64,000 bases of DNA from JBCBKL01 sp038521825 (GTDB lineage Bacteria > Pseudomonadota > Alphaproteobacteria > Rhodobacterales > Rhodobacteraceae): contig JBCBKL010000003.1 in the NCBI GenBank assembly GCA_038521825.1, positions 150,505-214,504 of the forward strand, given 5' to 3'. The position numbers were made by a program, and so were the translations under genes. The stretch's first letter is position 1. Every line of letters begins with the position of its first letter. Positions 37,785-47,044 of this stretch are shown here, piece by piece. The notes beneath the pieces were generated by a model. The model worked only from the letters and a program-made list of their open reading frames with translations, ran no database searches and had not been told where the DNA came from.

Positions 37785-38192
37785 TCAGGTCGGGCCAAAA
37801 CCGCCCATCCCGCGAGCCCACTGAAAGCCCACGATCGCCCCTTTTAATCTGGGTAACAGATAAAGCGACAAGGCCACACAGCCAACGGCAAAGATCGTAA
37901 AAAGTGTCAAAGGCTCTGGCCGCCACGTCATGAATACATAAAGCAGGAGGGGCGCCATGAGATGGCCGACGATCAGGATCGTCAGATAGGCGGGGCCATC
38001 ATCCGCCCGATGGTGGTGCAGTTCTTCGCGGCAGACGGTGCAGGTGTCACGCACCTTGAGGTACCCTTTCATCATGGGCCCTTGACCGCAATTCGGACAG
38101 CGTCTGCTCCAGCCCCGCAACAGCGATGGCCACAGCTTACGCTTGGCATCCAAATCGTTCGATGACGTGTTGAGGTCTGACGGCTGTTCCAT
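37785..38192 (-). CDS. DUF983 zinc-ribbon membrane protein
   Basis: 135 residues from MEQPSD. A CPNCGQG...CTVC zinc ribbon (about residues 32-52) precedes two membrane helices (AYLTILIVGHLMAPLLLYVF; LFTIFAVGCVALSLYLLP). DUF983 proteins are widespread in Rhodobacterales; role unknown. Upstream of the Nudix gene by 28 bases, likely one transcript. Confidence 0.88.
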   Translation of the reverse strand: MEQPSDLNTSSNDLDAKRKLWPSLLRGWSRRCPNCGQGPMMKGYLKVRDTCTVCREELHHHRADDGPAYLTILIVGHLMAPLLLYVFMTWRPEPLTLFTIFAVGCVALSLYLLPRLKGAIVGFQWARGMGGFGPT

Positions 38193-38451
38193 AGGGACTC
38201 GGCTGTGCAACGTGGGCGCAAGATGGTGCGGGAATGGGCATTTCGAAAGGGTGCAGAATGTCCTTGCGTCCGGATGTCGCGTGTCGCGGGCACACACGAT
38301 CGGTTTGCGGTCCGGCGCAGCACCCCTGAGTTATACCCGGAAAAGGCGGGTGACGAAAAAATTGGCATCGGCCCGACGGAAAAGAAAAGCGGCCCCGTTT
38401 AACGATCAGTAGCGCCAAAAAAGAGCGCGAGCGAGAAACGGAGACCTATTG

Positions 38452-38889
38452 ATGACACGCACACACTTCATTGCCCTGACGACAGGCATTGCCGTTGCCC
38501 TGACTGCGGTCACGGCCATGGCGGACAACCGGCGCGAACCGGTGCAGTTCGAAACGCTGGACACTGATGGCAACGGTGCCCTCACTCAAGAAGAGCTGCA
38601 GGCACGCGGTGACGCCCGGTTTAACGAAATCGACACGGACGCGGACGGCTTTCTGAGCGAAGCTGAACTGGCCAATGCGGGTCGGGAAGGCGCAAACCGG
38701 CGTGCAGAGCGGGTCCTTTCGCGCCTTGACGCCAACGGCGATGGCAAGCTGGGCCGCGACGAGATGCGCCCACGAAACGATGGGCGGCTGTTTGAACGCG
38801 CCGACGCTGATGGCGATGGCAGCATCTCTGAAGAGGAGTTTGCCGAGTTGCAAAGCCAAGTACGCAAGCGTCGCGGAGGTCGCTGGTAG
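38452..38889 (+). CDS. Secreted EF-hand calcium-binding protein
   Basis: 145 residues with a signal peptide (MTRTHFIALTTGIAVALTAV..MA). Four EF-hand loops are readable: DTDGNGALTQEE, DTDADGFLSEAE, DANGDGKLGRDE and DADGDGSISEEE. Periplasmic or surface calcium binding, maybe a metal buffer. It lies 61 bases upstream of an ECF sigma gene, an arrangement that suggests a cell-envelope or metal-stress unit. Confidence 0.9.
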   Translation: MTRTHFIALTTGIAVALTAVTAMADNRREPVQFETLDTDGNGALTQEELQARGDARFNEIDTDADGFLSEAELANAGREGANRRAERVLSRLDANGDGKLGRDEMRPRNDGRLFERADADGDGSISEEEFAELQSQVRKRRGGRW

Positions 38890-38950
38890 ACACCGCCTCT
38901 GAACTGGTCCGCCTTGCGTGTTGGCGCGGGGCGGGCTAGCCGAAAAGCAT

Positions 38951-39535
38951 ATGACCATGCCCTTCGACACGTTGGACGACGCAAGCGACGATGCATTGCT
39001 GGCCCGTTATGCGGCGGGTGATGCCAGCGCGGCCCGTGCCTTGACACTGCGGTTTACACCCAAGGTGTTTGCGCAGGCCTATCGGATGCTGGGTGATCGG
39101 GCCGAGGCCGAGGATGTCGCGCAAGAAGCGATGCTGCGCCTTTGGCGGATCGCGCCCGATTGGAAGCCCGGGCAGGCCCGTGTGACAACCTGGCTGTTCC
39201 GCGTTACGTCGAACCTGGCGACAGATCGGTTGCGGCGAAACCGGGGAACGGCAATCGATGATGTGGCGGAACCGCAAGATCCCGCACCAGGCCAAGAGGA
39301 GCGGATGCAGAATTGCGCACGGCTCACCGCGATGAGGGCGGCTTTGGCCGCTCTGCCGGAACGGCAGCGGCTGGCCCTGACACTGCGCCATTTCGAAGGG
39401 CTTTCGAACCCGGACATTGCGGCACAGCTTGAGATCAGTATCGAGGCGGTGGAAAGTCTGACCGCCCGTGCAAAAAGGGCGCTGGCCCGGGCCTTGGCCC
39501 CGCAGAAGGCGGCGTTAGGATATACCGATGACTAG
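38951..39535 (+). CDS. ECF RNA polymerase sigma factor
   Basis: 194 residues from MTMPFDTLDD. Region 2 (YRMLGDRAEAEDVAQEAMLRLWR, about 45-70) and region 4 (LPERQRLALTLRHFEGLSNPDIAAQLEISIEAVESLTARAKRAL is the helix-turn-helix span, about 135-180) are clear. Overlaps the next gene by 8 bases. Directs transcription when its membrane-bound partners release it. Confidence 0.92.
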   Translation: MTMPFDTLDDASDDALLARYAAGDASAARALTLRFTPKVFAQAYRMLGDRAEAEDVAQEAMLRLWRIAPDWKPGQARVTTWLFRVTSNLATDRLRRNRGTAIDDVAEPQDPAPGQEERMQNCARLTAMRAALAALPERQRLALTLRHFEGLSNPDIAAQLEISIEAVESLTARAKRALARALAPQKAALGYTDD

Positions 39536-39899
39536 AAAAACGACACCAACCCAAGCCGAGATCGAGGCATTGCTCGATAGCCTGGCCGAAAGCGGCCCGG
39601 AACCATCCGACGCGCTTGTGGCGAGGGTTATGGAAGATGCGCTGGCCCGGCAATCTCAGGTGTGGCAGCCCCGGCAACGCGACGGATTTCTGAGCCAGCT
39701 CTTTTCGGCTCTTGGGGGATGGGGTGGCCTTGGCGGTCTTGTCGCGGCGACCTGCGCGGGGGTTTATGTTGGGGTGAGCCCGCCAGACGGGTTGCTTAAT
39801 ACGATGAACCTCGTTTGGGTCGTCGATCAGCAGGAAGCATTTGATGCGGCGCCGGGGCTGACGGGCTTTGGCTGGCTTCTTGAGGAGGAGGGGGCATGA
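39528..39899 (+). CDS. Probable membrane anti-sigma subunit (CnrY-like position)
   Basis: 123 residues: a soluble N-terminus rich in acidic helices (AEIEALLDSLAESGPEPSDALVARVMEDAL), one membrane segment (about 63-83, GGWGGLGGLVAATCAGVYVGV) and a short periplasmic tail. This is the topology of small anti-sigma factors. Overlaps both the sigma gene and the CnrX-like gene (ATGA). Homologues are sometimes mislabelled dihydroorotate dehydrogenase; no such domain is visible. Confidence 0.7.
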   Translation: MTRKTTPTQAEIEALLDSLAESGPEPSDALVARVMEDALARQSQVWQPRQRDGFLSQLFSALGGWGGLGGLVAATCAGVYVGVSPPDGLLNTMNLVWVVDQQEAFDAAPGLTGFGWLLEEEGA

Positions 39900-40390
39900 C
39901 GAGTATCGAAGACCGCCCAAGCCGACGCACGCCGCTCTGGATCAAGATCGTGCTGGGCGTTTCACTGGCATTGAACTTTTCCATAATTGGTTTGATTGTC
40001 GGGGCTTCGATGCGGTTCGGCGGCCCCAATCCGGGCCCGGCAACCATCAGCTATGCGGTTCCGTATGTTGCCGCATTGCCGCGTGATGAGCGGCGGCAAA
40101 TATTCCGGCGCGCGCGCGAGCAATCCGGCTTCAAGGCGTTGCCGGACCGCGCCGCACGCCGCGATCTTTATCGGCAGGTGCTGGAAGCGTTGCGTGCCGA
40201 TCCGTTCGATGCCGCGGTAGTCGAAGCGGTTTTGGCGAAGCAGACCAGCAGCATGCTCAGCGTGCAGCAGGCCGCACAGCAGGCCTGGCTGCAAAGGATC
40301 GGCTCGTTCAGTGCTGAGGAGCGGGTCCAGTACGCCGATCGTTTGGAAGAAATCCTGAAAAAAGGGCCGCGTCGCCACGGTAAGGACTAG
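39896..40390 (+). CDS. Periplasmic heavy-metal sensor-like protein (CnrX/CpxP fold)
   Basis: 164 residues. A cytoplasmic start, one membrane helix (about 15-38) and a periplasmic all-helical domain with LPRDERRQIFRRAREQ and LRADPFDAAVVEAVLAKQ, typical of the CnrX/CpxP superfamily. The metal-binding His residues of CnrX are not obvious. It probably senses the envelope signal that frees the ECF sigma factor. Convergent with the diguanylate cyclase gene. Confidence 0.82.
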   Translation: MTSIEDRPSRRTPLWIKIVLGVSLALNFSIIGLIVGASMRFGGPNPGPATISYAVPYVAALPRDERRQIFRRAREQSGFKALPDRAARRDLYRQVLEALRADPFDAAVVEAVLAKQTSSMLSVQQAAQQAWLQRIGSFSAEERVQYADRLEEILKKGPRRHGKD

Positions 40391-40406
40391 GGCGACGACC
40401 CGCTTT

Positions 40407-41804
40407 TCACGCGGCCGGTCGGCCCATCGTCACCCGGTTGCGCCCTTCTGATTTCGCGGCATAAAGCGCCTTGTCAGCCCGGTCGATCAGGGCTTGCGCT
40501 GTCGGTACGTCGGCGTTCTCGGGCAACCTGTTCGGATCGCATACCGTCATGCCTATCGAAACCGTTACCGATATCTCGTCGGTCTTGCCCGGCAGCTTGA
40601 AGGTGGGGCCACCGATCACGTCGCAAAGGCGCAGGGCGGCTTTTTGGGCGTTCATCAGATTGGCGCCGGGCAGGATGATCAGAAATTCTTCGCCTCCGAT
40701 CCGCGCCACCGTGTCGATGCCGCGCAGGTTTTCTCGCAGGCGCTCTGCCGCTTCGATCAGCACCGCATCCCCCGCAGCGTGACCATGAAGGTCGTTGATG
40801 CGTTTGAAGTGATCCAGATCGGCGATCATGACGGCAAAGGGTTTGTCGGTCTGGAACGCCCGTTCGGACACGCGATCCAGATGCGGCATCGCATAGCGCC
40901 GGTTGTAGAGCCCGGTCAGCGGATCGCTCACCGCGGCCTCGAGCCCGTTGCGGACCGTCGCGCGCAGGTCGTCGTTCATCCGCTTGCGTTGCAACAGTGC
41001 TGACAGACGCAGGGCCAGCTCTGGCCCGTGAAAGCCCTCGCTCATCAGGTCATTCGCGCCCATATCGAGCGCCTGCGCGCCATAGACCGGGTCGCTGTCT
41101 AGCTGCAGCATGAGGATCGCTGCGTGGCGTGTCACCGACTGGCTGCGGATCGTTGCGAGCAGATCGCGCATCCGGCAGCGATCCTTGACGCCCGTGACCA
41201 GCACGAACGCATCGGGCGCGCCCTCTTCATCGCGATCGCGCCATGCATGGGCCGGATCCGTCAGGCTGACGGTCGCATCCATGAGCGCGCCAGTAGCTTC
41301 TGCCCATAGGCGGCCGGTCACCTCGTTGGTGCTGACGATCGCAACCTTCGGCATGGGTCCGAAATTAGCGGGCCGTTCGGCAAAGCCCAAAGCGCGGGAC
41401 GTATCATCGCGCAATTCCCATTCCGACGACGATGAATAGGCCCGTATGAGGCTGCGCACGCGGGCAAAAAGCAGCCCGTCGTCAAGCGGTTTGAAAGCGA
41501 CCTCGTCGACACCAGCTGCGAGCAGGGCAAGCCGGCGTTCGGGGTTGGGGTTGGCCATCAACGCCATCACCGGAACTTTGCCGCGCAGGCCCACCTTCCA
41601 CAGGCGGCGGGCGAGTTTGGCGGCGTCGCCGTCCGGAAGATCTGCAGCGGTCAGGATCAGGTCGGGCGACTGCGTTCCGGCAACTTCGACTGCGTCGCCG
41701 ACCGACTCGGCCTGCATCACTTCGTAGTGGGCCGCGGCAAGTTTTACCCGCATGACAATGCGGTTTGTGGCGATCGGATCCACTATCAGGATCTTGCCAA
41801 GCAT
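40407..41804 (-). CDS. PleD-like diguanylate cyclase with degenerate receiver domains
   Basis: 465 residues from ATG 41804 (GGGGAGG upstream). Two receiver-like domains (about 1-125 and 150-275) and a GGDEF domain (about 295-460) with the active motif RIGGEEF and the half-site DLDHFKRINDLHGH. It makes cyclic di-GMP. In the first receiver the acidic pair is reduced to VDP and the phospho-acceptor Asp position reads Ala (LTAADLPDGD), so PleD-type activation by phosphorylation looks lost there. Confidence 0.9.
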   Translation of the reverse strand: MLGKILIVDPIATNRIVMRVKLAAAHYEVMQAESVGDAVEVAGTQSPDLILTAADLPDGDAAKLARRLWKVGLRGKVPVMALMANPNPERRLALLAAGVDEVAFKPLDDGLLFARVRSLIRAYSSSSEWELRDDTSRALGFAERPANFGPMPKVAIVSTNEVTGRLWAEATGALMDATVSLTDPAHAWRDRDEEGAPDAFVLVTGVKDRCRMRDLLATIRSQSVTRHAAILMLQLDSDPVYGAQALDMGANDLMSEGFHGPELALRLSALLQRKRMNDDLRATVRNGLEAAVSDPLTGLYNRRYAMPHLDRVSERAFQTDKPFAVMIADLDHFKRINDLHGHAAGDAVLIEAAERLRENLRGIDTVARIGGEEFLIILPGANLMNAQKAALRLCDVIGGPTFKLPGKTDEISVTVSIGMTVCDPNRLPENADVPTAQALIDRADKALYAAKSEGRNRVTMGRPAA

Positions 41805-41900
41805 GTGCCTCCCCGTACGCGTACCCATTAATTGACGCTTCGGGTATCCGTTGATTTAGGTTAACAAACCGTTGCCCACACACGGAAATCCGGTCACCCC

Positions 41901-42185
41901 ATGTCACACGCGCGAGAAACCGCCGAAACAATCGCTTTGCAGGCTTTGGCCTGGCTGGCAGGGAATGATGAACTGCTGCCGGTCTTCCTGGGGGCCACCG
42001 GGGCGAGCGAATCGGATGTGCGCGCCGGAGCGACCGATCCGCAGTTCTTGGGGGCGGTTCTTGACTTTCTCTTAATGGATGACGCCTGGATCCGTGCTTT
42101 TTGCGAAGAGGCGAACCTCCCACCAGAAGTACTGATGCAGGCCCGGCAGGCGCTGCCCGGCGGAGAGCAGGTGCATTGGACATGA
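41901..42185 (+). CDS. DUF3572 family protein
   Basis: 94 residues, full length for DUF3572, with ETAETIALQALAWLAGNDELLPVFLGATG and FLLMDDAWIRAFCEEANLPPE. Small acidic helical protein of unknown function, conserved in alphaproteobacteria. The HAD gene starts in its stop (ATGA). Confidence 0.88.
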   Translation: MSHARETAETIALQALAWLAGNDELLPVFLGATGASESDVRAGATDPQFLGAVLDFLLMDDAWIRAFCEEANLPPEVLMQARQALPGGEQVHWT

Positions 42186-42874
42186 GCGCGGTCAAGGGTA
42201 TTGTCTTCGACAAGGACGGGACACTCTTTGATTTCAACGCCACATGGGTGGCCTGGGCCGAATCCTTCCTGCTGAAGTTGGCGGGCAACGACCGTGCTCG
42301 CGCCCGGCAGATCGGATCTGAAATCGGGTTCGACCTTGATCAGCGCCGTTTCGATCCGCACAGCGTCGTGATCGCGGGAACGCCGGAAGAGGTCGAGAAG
42401 GCGCTGCGCCCCCATTTCGAGGGCAATGGCGCTGATGTGCTGGACCTACTTAATGCAGAGGCAAGTCAAGCGCCGCAGATCGAGGCCGTCCCTCTTGACC
42501 CACTTTTGACCGAGCTCACGCTGCGCGGCCTGAGGCTGGGCGTCGCGACCAATGATGCCATTGATCCGGCTATCGCGCACCTTAGCGAAGCGGGCGTAAT
42601 CAGGCATTTTGCCTTCATCGCTGGTTATGACAGCGGCTACGGTGCCAAGCCCGGACCAGGACAGTTGCATGCGTTTTGCGAACAGACCGGACTTGGCCCT
42701 CAGGAAGTCGTCATGGTGGGGGACAGTCTGCACGATCTGCATGCAGGCCAAGCCGCTGGCATGCGAACGGTTGGTGTACTGACAGGGTTGGCAGAAGCGT
42801 CGGTCCTGTCCGCCTATGCCGAGGTTGTGCTGCCGGATGTCGGTCAGATCCCCGCTTGGCTTGACCGTCTCTGA
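42182..42874 (+). CDS. HAD family hydrolase (phosphoglycolate phosphatase-like)
   Basis: 230 residues from the ATG overlapping the DUF3572 stop. DxD motif in IVFDKDGTLFDF (about 8-19), motif II ATNDA, motif III Lys in GAKPGPGQL, motif IV MVGDSLHDLHAG. A C1-capped small-molecule phosphatase; substrate unknown. Confidence 0.9.
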   Translation: MSAVKGIVFDKDGTLFDFNATWVAWAESFLLKLAGNDRARARQIGSEIGFDLDQRRFDPHSVVIAGTPEEVEKALRPHFEGNGADVLDLLNAEASQAPQIEAVPLDPLLTELTLRGLRLGVATNDAIDPAIAHLSEAGVIRHFAFIAGYDSGYGAKPGPGQLHAFCEQTGLGPQEVVMVGDSLHDLHAGQAAGMRTVGVLTGLAEASVLSAYAEVVLPDVGQIPAWLDRL

Positions 42875-42972
42875 ACCCAATCCCGGAAAACGACAAAAGC
42901 CGTCGCAAACGGAAAGGCCGCCACATCGCGGATCAGGTTGTCTGAGGCCCTGAACAAAAAGGGGGTGCAGCG

Positions 42973-44532
42973 ATGGTCGAGGCAGCGACACGACGCAGAC
43001 GGGGCGGGGGACGCGCAGGAGCTGCAGCGCGCCGCGGCTCAGCAGTCATCGAACAGATGCCCTGGAACCCGCCGCAAAACATCGACCGGCCTGTCGAACC
43101 GCTGACCGAAGAGGGCGTTCAGGCAATCCACGACGGCGCCATGCGTATCCTCGAAGAGCTGGGCATCGAAATCCTGAATGACGAGGCCGTCGAGGTGTTT
43201 AGGCAGGCTGGCTGCATCATCGAAGGATCAAACGTGCGCATGGGCCGCGACATGGTGATGGAGATGATCGCCAAGGCGCCATCGCAATTCACGCTCACGC
43301 CGCGCAACCTGGACCGTACGCTTACGGTTGGCGATGGATCGATCCTGTTCGGCAACGTCTCATCGCCACCCAACTATTGGGACATGGAGATGGGCAGCAA
43401 GGTTTCTGGCACACGGTCGCAATGTCAGAACCTGCTGAAGCTTACGCAGTATTTCAACTGCATCCACTTCGCCGGCGGTTATCCGGTCGAGCCGGTCGAC
43501 ATTCACGCTAGCGTCCGCCACCTCGACGTGCTCTTCGACAAGCTGACCCTCACCGACAAGGTCATGCATGCCTATTCGCTGGGCAAGGAACGCATCGAAG
43601 ATGTAATGGAAATGGTGCGGATCGCGGGCGGGCTCAGCCATGAGGAATTCGAGGCGACTCCTCGGATGTACACCAACATCAATTCAACGTCGCCGCTGAA
43701 ACATGATCATCCGATGCTCGATGGCTGGATGCGGTGCGCGCGACGCGGTCAGGGCTGTGTGGTGACGCCATTCACGCTGGCCGGGGCGATGGCACCGGTG
43801 ACAATGGCGGGAGCCGTCGCGCAATCCCTCGCAGAAGCCCTGATCGCTGTCGTTTTGGCGCAGTTGATCCGTCCTGGCGTGCCCTGTGTCATCGGAACGT
43901 TCACGTCGAATGTAGATATGAAATCAGGCGCGCCGGCCTTTGGGACTCCGGAATACATGCGGGCGACCCAGATGACGGGGCAGCTCGCTCGGTTCTATGG
44001 CTTGCCTCTAAGGTCCTCAGGCGTTTGTGCTGCGAATGTCCCGGACGGGCAGGCGATGTGGGAGACGTCGAATTCGCTCTGGGCGGCCGTGCAGTCGGGG
44101 ACCCATATGGTCTATCACGCCGCAGGCTGGCTGGAGGGTGGTCTCATCGCCAGCCCTGAGAAGTTCGTCATGGATTGCGAGATCCTCCAGCAGATCCAGC
44201 GCTACATGGATCCGATGCTGACGGCGACTGGCCCCGATGACATAGCACTCGATGCGATCCGCGAGGTCGGCTCCGACGGCCATTTCTTTGGCATCGAACA
44301 CACGCAAAAGCGATACACGACCGCGTTTTACCAACCGTTTCTTAGTGACTGGAAAAACTATGAGGCATGGGAGGCCGCGGGCGGTGTCTGGACGGCAGAA
44401 CGGGCCCACCTGACGTTCAAGGAGATCGTCGGGAATTTCGAGGCCCCGTCGATGGACGCAGCAATCCGCGACGAGCTTGCGGATTTCGTTGCCCGGCGCA
44501 AAGCGGAGGGTGGCGCCCCCACGGATTTCTAA
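42973..44532 (+). CDS. Trimethylamine methyltransferase (MttB) family protein, non-pyrrolysine
   Basis: 519 residues with no in-frame amber codon, so it belongs to the pyrrolysine-free MttB relatives such as glycine-betaine methyltransferase MtgB. Family features: EGVQAIHDGAMRILEELGIEIL at the start, TFTSNVDMKSGAPAFGTPEY (about 315-335), and YHAAGWLEGGLIASPEKFVMD. A basic Arg/Gly-rich 25-residue leader precedes it. Members demethylate quaternary amines onto a corrinoid protein; none is encoded beside it. The phosphonate genes follow. Substrate not known. Confidence 0.88.
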   Translation: MVEAATRRRRGGGRAGAAARRGSAVIEQMPWNPPQNIDRPVEPLTEEGVQAIHDGAMRILEELGIEILNDEAVEVFRQAGCIIEGSNVRMGRDMVMEMIAKAPSQFTLTPRNLDRTLTVGDGSILFGNVSSPPNYWDMEMGSKVSGTRSQCQNLLKLTQYFNCIHFAGGYPVEPVDIHASVRHLDVLFDKLTLTDKVMHAYSLGKERIEDVMEMVRIAGGLSHEEFEATPRMYTNINSTSPLKHDHPMLDGWMRCARRGQGCVVTPFTLAGAMAPVTMAGAVAQSLAEALIAVVLAQLIRPGVPCVIGTFTSNVDMKSGAPAFGTPEYMRATQMTGQLARFYGLPLRSSGVCAANVPDGQAMWETSNSLWAAVQSGTHMVYHAAGWLEGGLIASPEKFVMDCEILQQIQRYMDPMLTATGPDDIALDAIREVGSDGHFFGIEHTQKRYTTAFYQPFLSDWKNYEAWEAAGGVWTAERAHLTFKEIVGNFEAPSMDAAIRDELADFVARRKAEGGAPTDF

Positions 44533-44928
44533 CCCCGATTGGCAGACCAGACGTGCCACGGTGATCGATCTGTCCTTTGTCTTCGCGCTCGACCAAACGC
44601 GTAGCTGAAGCGTCATCCACTGCAGCAATCAAGACTTCATGCCCCGGACCAATGCCGAATCTGTTGGGTTCTGAAACCGGGCGGTCCTGTGTGGGCATGA
44701 TGCGGTCGAAGCATTGCTTTCTGATGGAAAACCCCTACAGCCCATACGTGAGATTTTCGGGACGACTTGGGCCATTCATCCAAAACACGGGACTGACAAA
44801 TCGCATCCGCACCCTTATTGCGGTGCGGCGACCCCGCCGGCGCTATTTCAGAGATTCGAGGTTTTGTGGCTCGAAGATTGCCCTCACGAAAGGCCCGGCC
44901 CTTGGCATTTGATTACGGAGCGACTTTG
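44533..44928. other. Gene-free interval between mttB-like gene and phnM
   Basis: 396 bases. Open frames exist on both strands but none resembles a protein family. The only site I can support is GGAG (44917-44920), the ribosome site of the phnM gene. It could hold a promoter for phnM. Confidence 0.5.
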
Positions 44929-46146
44929 ATGGCTACCGTCCGTATTGTCGGAGCGCAGGTGATCCTGCCGGACGACATCGTTGAAACCGAGGTCACCTAC
45001 GATGGTGATCGGATCGTAGAGCTGGGCGGTGGAGCGGCAGAGATCGAATTTGACGGTCGGGGCCTGTATCTCGCGCCCGCGCTGGTCGACATTCACGGCG
45101 ATGCGTTCGAACGGCAGATCATGCCGCGCCCCGGTGTTTTCTTTCCGCTCGATGGTGCAGTGCTCGAAACGGATCGCCAGTTGGCCGCAAACGGGATCGC
45201 GACCGCTTATCACGCCATAACGCTGGGCTGGGAACCGGGGCTGCGCGACGTCGGCCGGGGGCGCGAACTGATCGAGATGCTGAACCGCCTCGCTCCGCGC
45301 CTGACGGTCGAGAACCGCGTGCAGCTTCGCTGGGAAACCTTTGCATTCGAAGCGATTGATCTGATCGAGGAAGTCCTGCGCGGGCCACTCTCGCCCGCCA
45401 TCGCGTTCAACGATCATACGTCGATGACGGTGCGGGCGTTTGATGTGCCGATCCAGGAACGCGCCTTTGAACAATCCCCGGACTTCAGGATTGCGGCCCT
45501 TGACGACGACCGTCTCAAACTGCGCACCGCCAATAAGGCGCACAGGTCTGGCGTTTCCGACGACGATTATATCAAGCTGCTTTCGGATGTGTGGGAACGC
45601 CGCGCTGACGTGGGTGCGATGATTGAAAAGGTCGCCGCACTGGGTCGTGCGGCGGGCGCACCGATGCTCAGCCACGACGACACACGGGAAGAGACGCGCG
45701 CCTATTACCGCGGGCTCGGGGCCAGCATCTCGGAGTTTCCGATGGTGATGGAAGCGGCAAAAGCTGCTCACGACGCGGGCGAGCCAATTGTCTTTGGCGC
45801 GCCGAACGCTGTGCGCGGGGGCAGCCATATCGGCTCGCTAGGCGCGGGGGACATGGTCGAGGCCGGCATGTGCGACGCGCTGGCGTCCGATTACTACTAT
45901 CCGGCTTTGCTAGCGGCTGTTGCCCGGCTGGATGCCGAGCGCCGCGCCTCGCGGCCTTCGTTGTGGTCCCTCGTATCGCGCGGTCCGGCTCGCGCTTCGG
46001 GGCTGGAGGATCGCGGCGAAATCGCAGTGGGACAACGGGCCGACCTCGTGCTTCTCAACTGGCCCGACGAGGGTGCCCCGAGTGTCCTCAACACGATCTG
46101 TGCGGGCAGGATGGCCTATCAGGCCCGGCCACAATCCCACGGCTGA
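44929..46146 (+). CDS. phnM: PhnM-like amidohydrolase, divergent copy 1
   Basis: 405 residues from ATG 44929 with GGAG 8 bases upstream. PhnM removes diphosphate from ribose 1-methylphosphonate 5-triphosphate in the C-P lyase pathway. Metal-site motifs kept: VDIHGD (about 53), LSHDDT (about 250), FGAPNAVRGGSHIGS and SDYYYPALL. The usual LMDHxPGQ motif is FNDHTSM here and the region after it is rewritten. Transcribed towards phnE and separate from the phn operon. The role may differ from true PhnM. Confidence 0.82.
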   Translation: MATVRIVGAQVILPDDIVETEVTYDGDRIVELGGGAAEIEFDGRGLYLAPALVDIHGDAFERQIMPRPGVFFPLDGAVLETDRQLAANGIATAYHAITLGWEPGLRDVGRGRELIEMLNRLAPRLTVENRVQLRWETFAFEAIDLIEEVLRGPLSPAIAFNDHTSMTVRAFDVPIQERAFEQSPDFRIAALDDDRLKLRTANKAHRSGVSDDDYIKLLSDVWERRADVGAMIEKVAALGRAAGAPMLSHDDTREETRAYYRGLGASISEFPMVMEAAKAAHDAGEPIVFGAPNAVRGGSHIGSLGAGDMVEAGMCDALASDYYYPALLAAVARLDAERRASRPSLWSLVSRGPARASGLEDRGEIAVGQRADLVLLNWPDEGAPSVLNTICAGRMAYQARPQSHG

Positions 46147-46186
46147 CCATGCGTGACCGGGCTTCGATCCTGCCGCCCTCCATGAC

Positions 46187-47044
46187 TTACTTGGCTCCGT
46201 CCCATTTCCCGATGACCCGCGTCCGGATCAGACCGCTGCAATAGTCGATCAGGTACACCATCGCGATGATGAGGAAGATGATGCTCCACGCCTCATCCCA
46301 TTTGTAGGTGCTGATCCGGTCGGACAGAAGAAACCCGATACCACCTGCGCCAACGATGCCAAGGATGGTGCCGGACCGGACGTTCGACTCGAAGTTATAA
46401 AGCAAAACTGACAGGTGAACCGGGAGCACCTGAGGCATGATCGCATAACGGATCGTTTGCAGGCGCGAGCCACCGGAGGCGACAACCCCCTCGACCGGGC
46501 GGCGTGACGTGTTTTCCAGCGCTTCCGAGAAGAGCTTGGAAAACGTACCTATCTCGCTTACTGCAATGGCAAGAATGCCCGCAAGGGGCCCGAGCCCGAA
46601 GGCGCGGATGAAGATCAGCGCGAGGATCAGCGTCTCGAACGCCCGGATCACATCGTAAAAGCGCCGCGAGCCTTGGCGTAGCCAAAAGATGCGGTTGATG
46701 TTCTTTGCGCCCAGAAACGAAAGGGGAAAGGCGATGATCGCACCAAGGATCGTGCCCATGAAGGCCATCGAAACCGTTTCGCCTAATCCTTCGAGGATCA
46801 TGCTCCAATCCTCCCAACTTTCCCAGATATGAGGCGGGAACATGAAGGACAGAACCCGCCCAAATCGCCCCAGCCCCTCCCAGATTCGGGCCGGGGAGAA
46901 GTTGAAATCGTAAAGGCACCAGCAGAATAGGCCGATGAACAAAACCCAAAAACCAATCTTCCTCGCCTGGACAGCGGGCGGATCGCGGAAGGCGAGGGGA
47001 TGCATTTCCTTGGCGTGGCGGATCTCTTCATATGAAACGGTCAT
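46187..47044 (-). CDS. phnE: Phosphonate ABC transporter permease PhnE (second)
   Basis: 285 residues, four to six membrane helices, with the ABC coupling loop around EALENTSRRPVEGVVASGGSRLQTI and the PhnE ending GIVGAGGIGFLLSDRI. Starts by ATGA overlap with the other phnE stop. Two PhnE proteins usually form a heterodimeric channel for PhnC. Confidence 0.92.
   Translation of the reverse strand: MTVSYEEIRHAKEMHPLAFRDPPAVQARKIGFWVLFIGLFCWCLYDFNFSPARIWEGLGRFGRVLSFMFPPHIWESWEDWSMILEGLGETVSMAFMGTILGAIIAFPLSFLGAKNINRIFWLRQGSRRFYDVIRAFETLILALIFIRAFGLGPLAGILAIAVSEIGTFSKLFSEALENTSRRPVEGVVASGGSRLQTIRYAIMPQVLPVHLSVLLYNFESNVRSGTILGIVGAGGIGFLLSDRISTYKWDEAWSIIFLIIAMVYLIDYCSGLIRTRVIGKWDGAK

Noticed and set aside
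42973..44532. Pyrrolysine (in-frame amber) in the MttB-family gene
   Set aside because: The frame has no internal TAG, so it is a non-pyrrolysine relative.
44884..45828. 314-codon minus-strand frame
   Set aside because: Antisense to the PhnM-like gene, low complexity and no homologous motifs.
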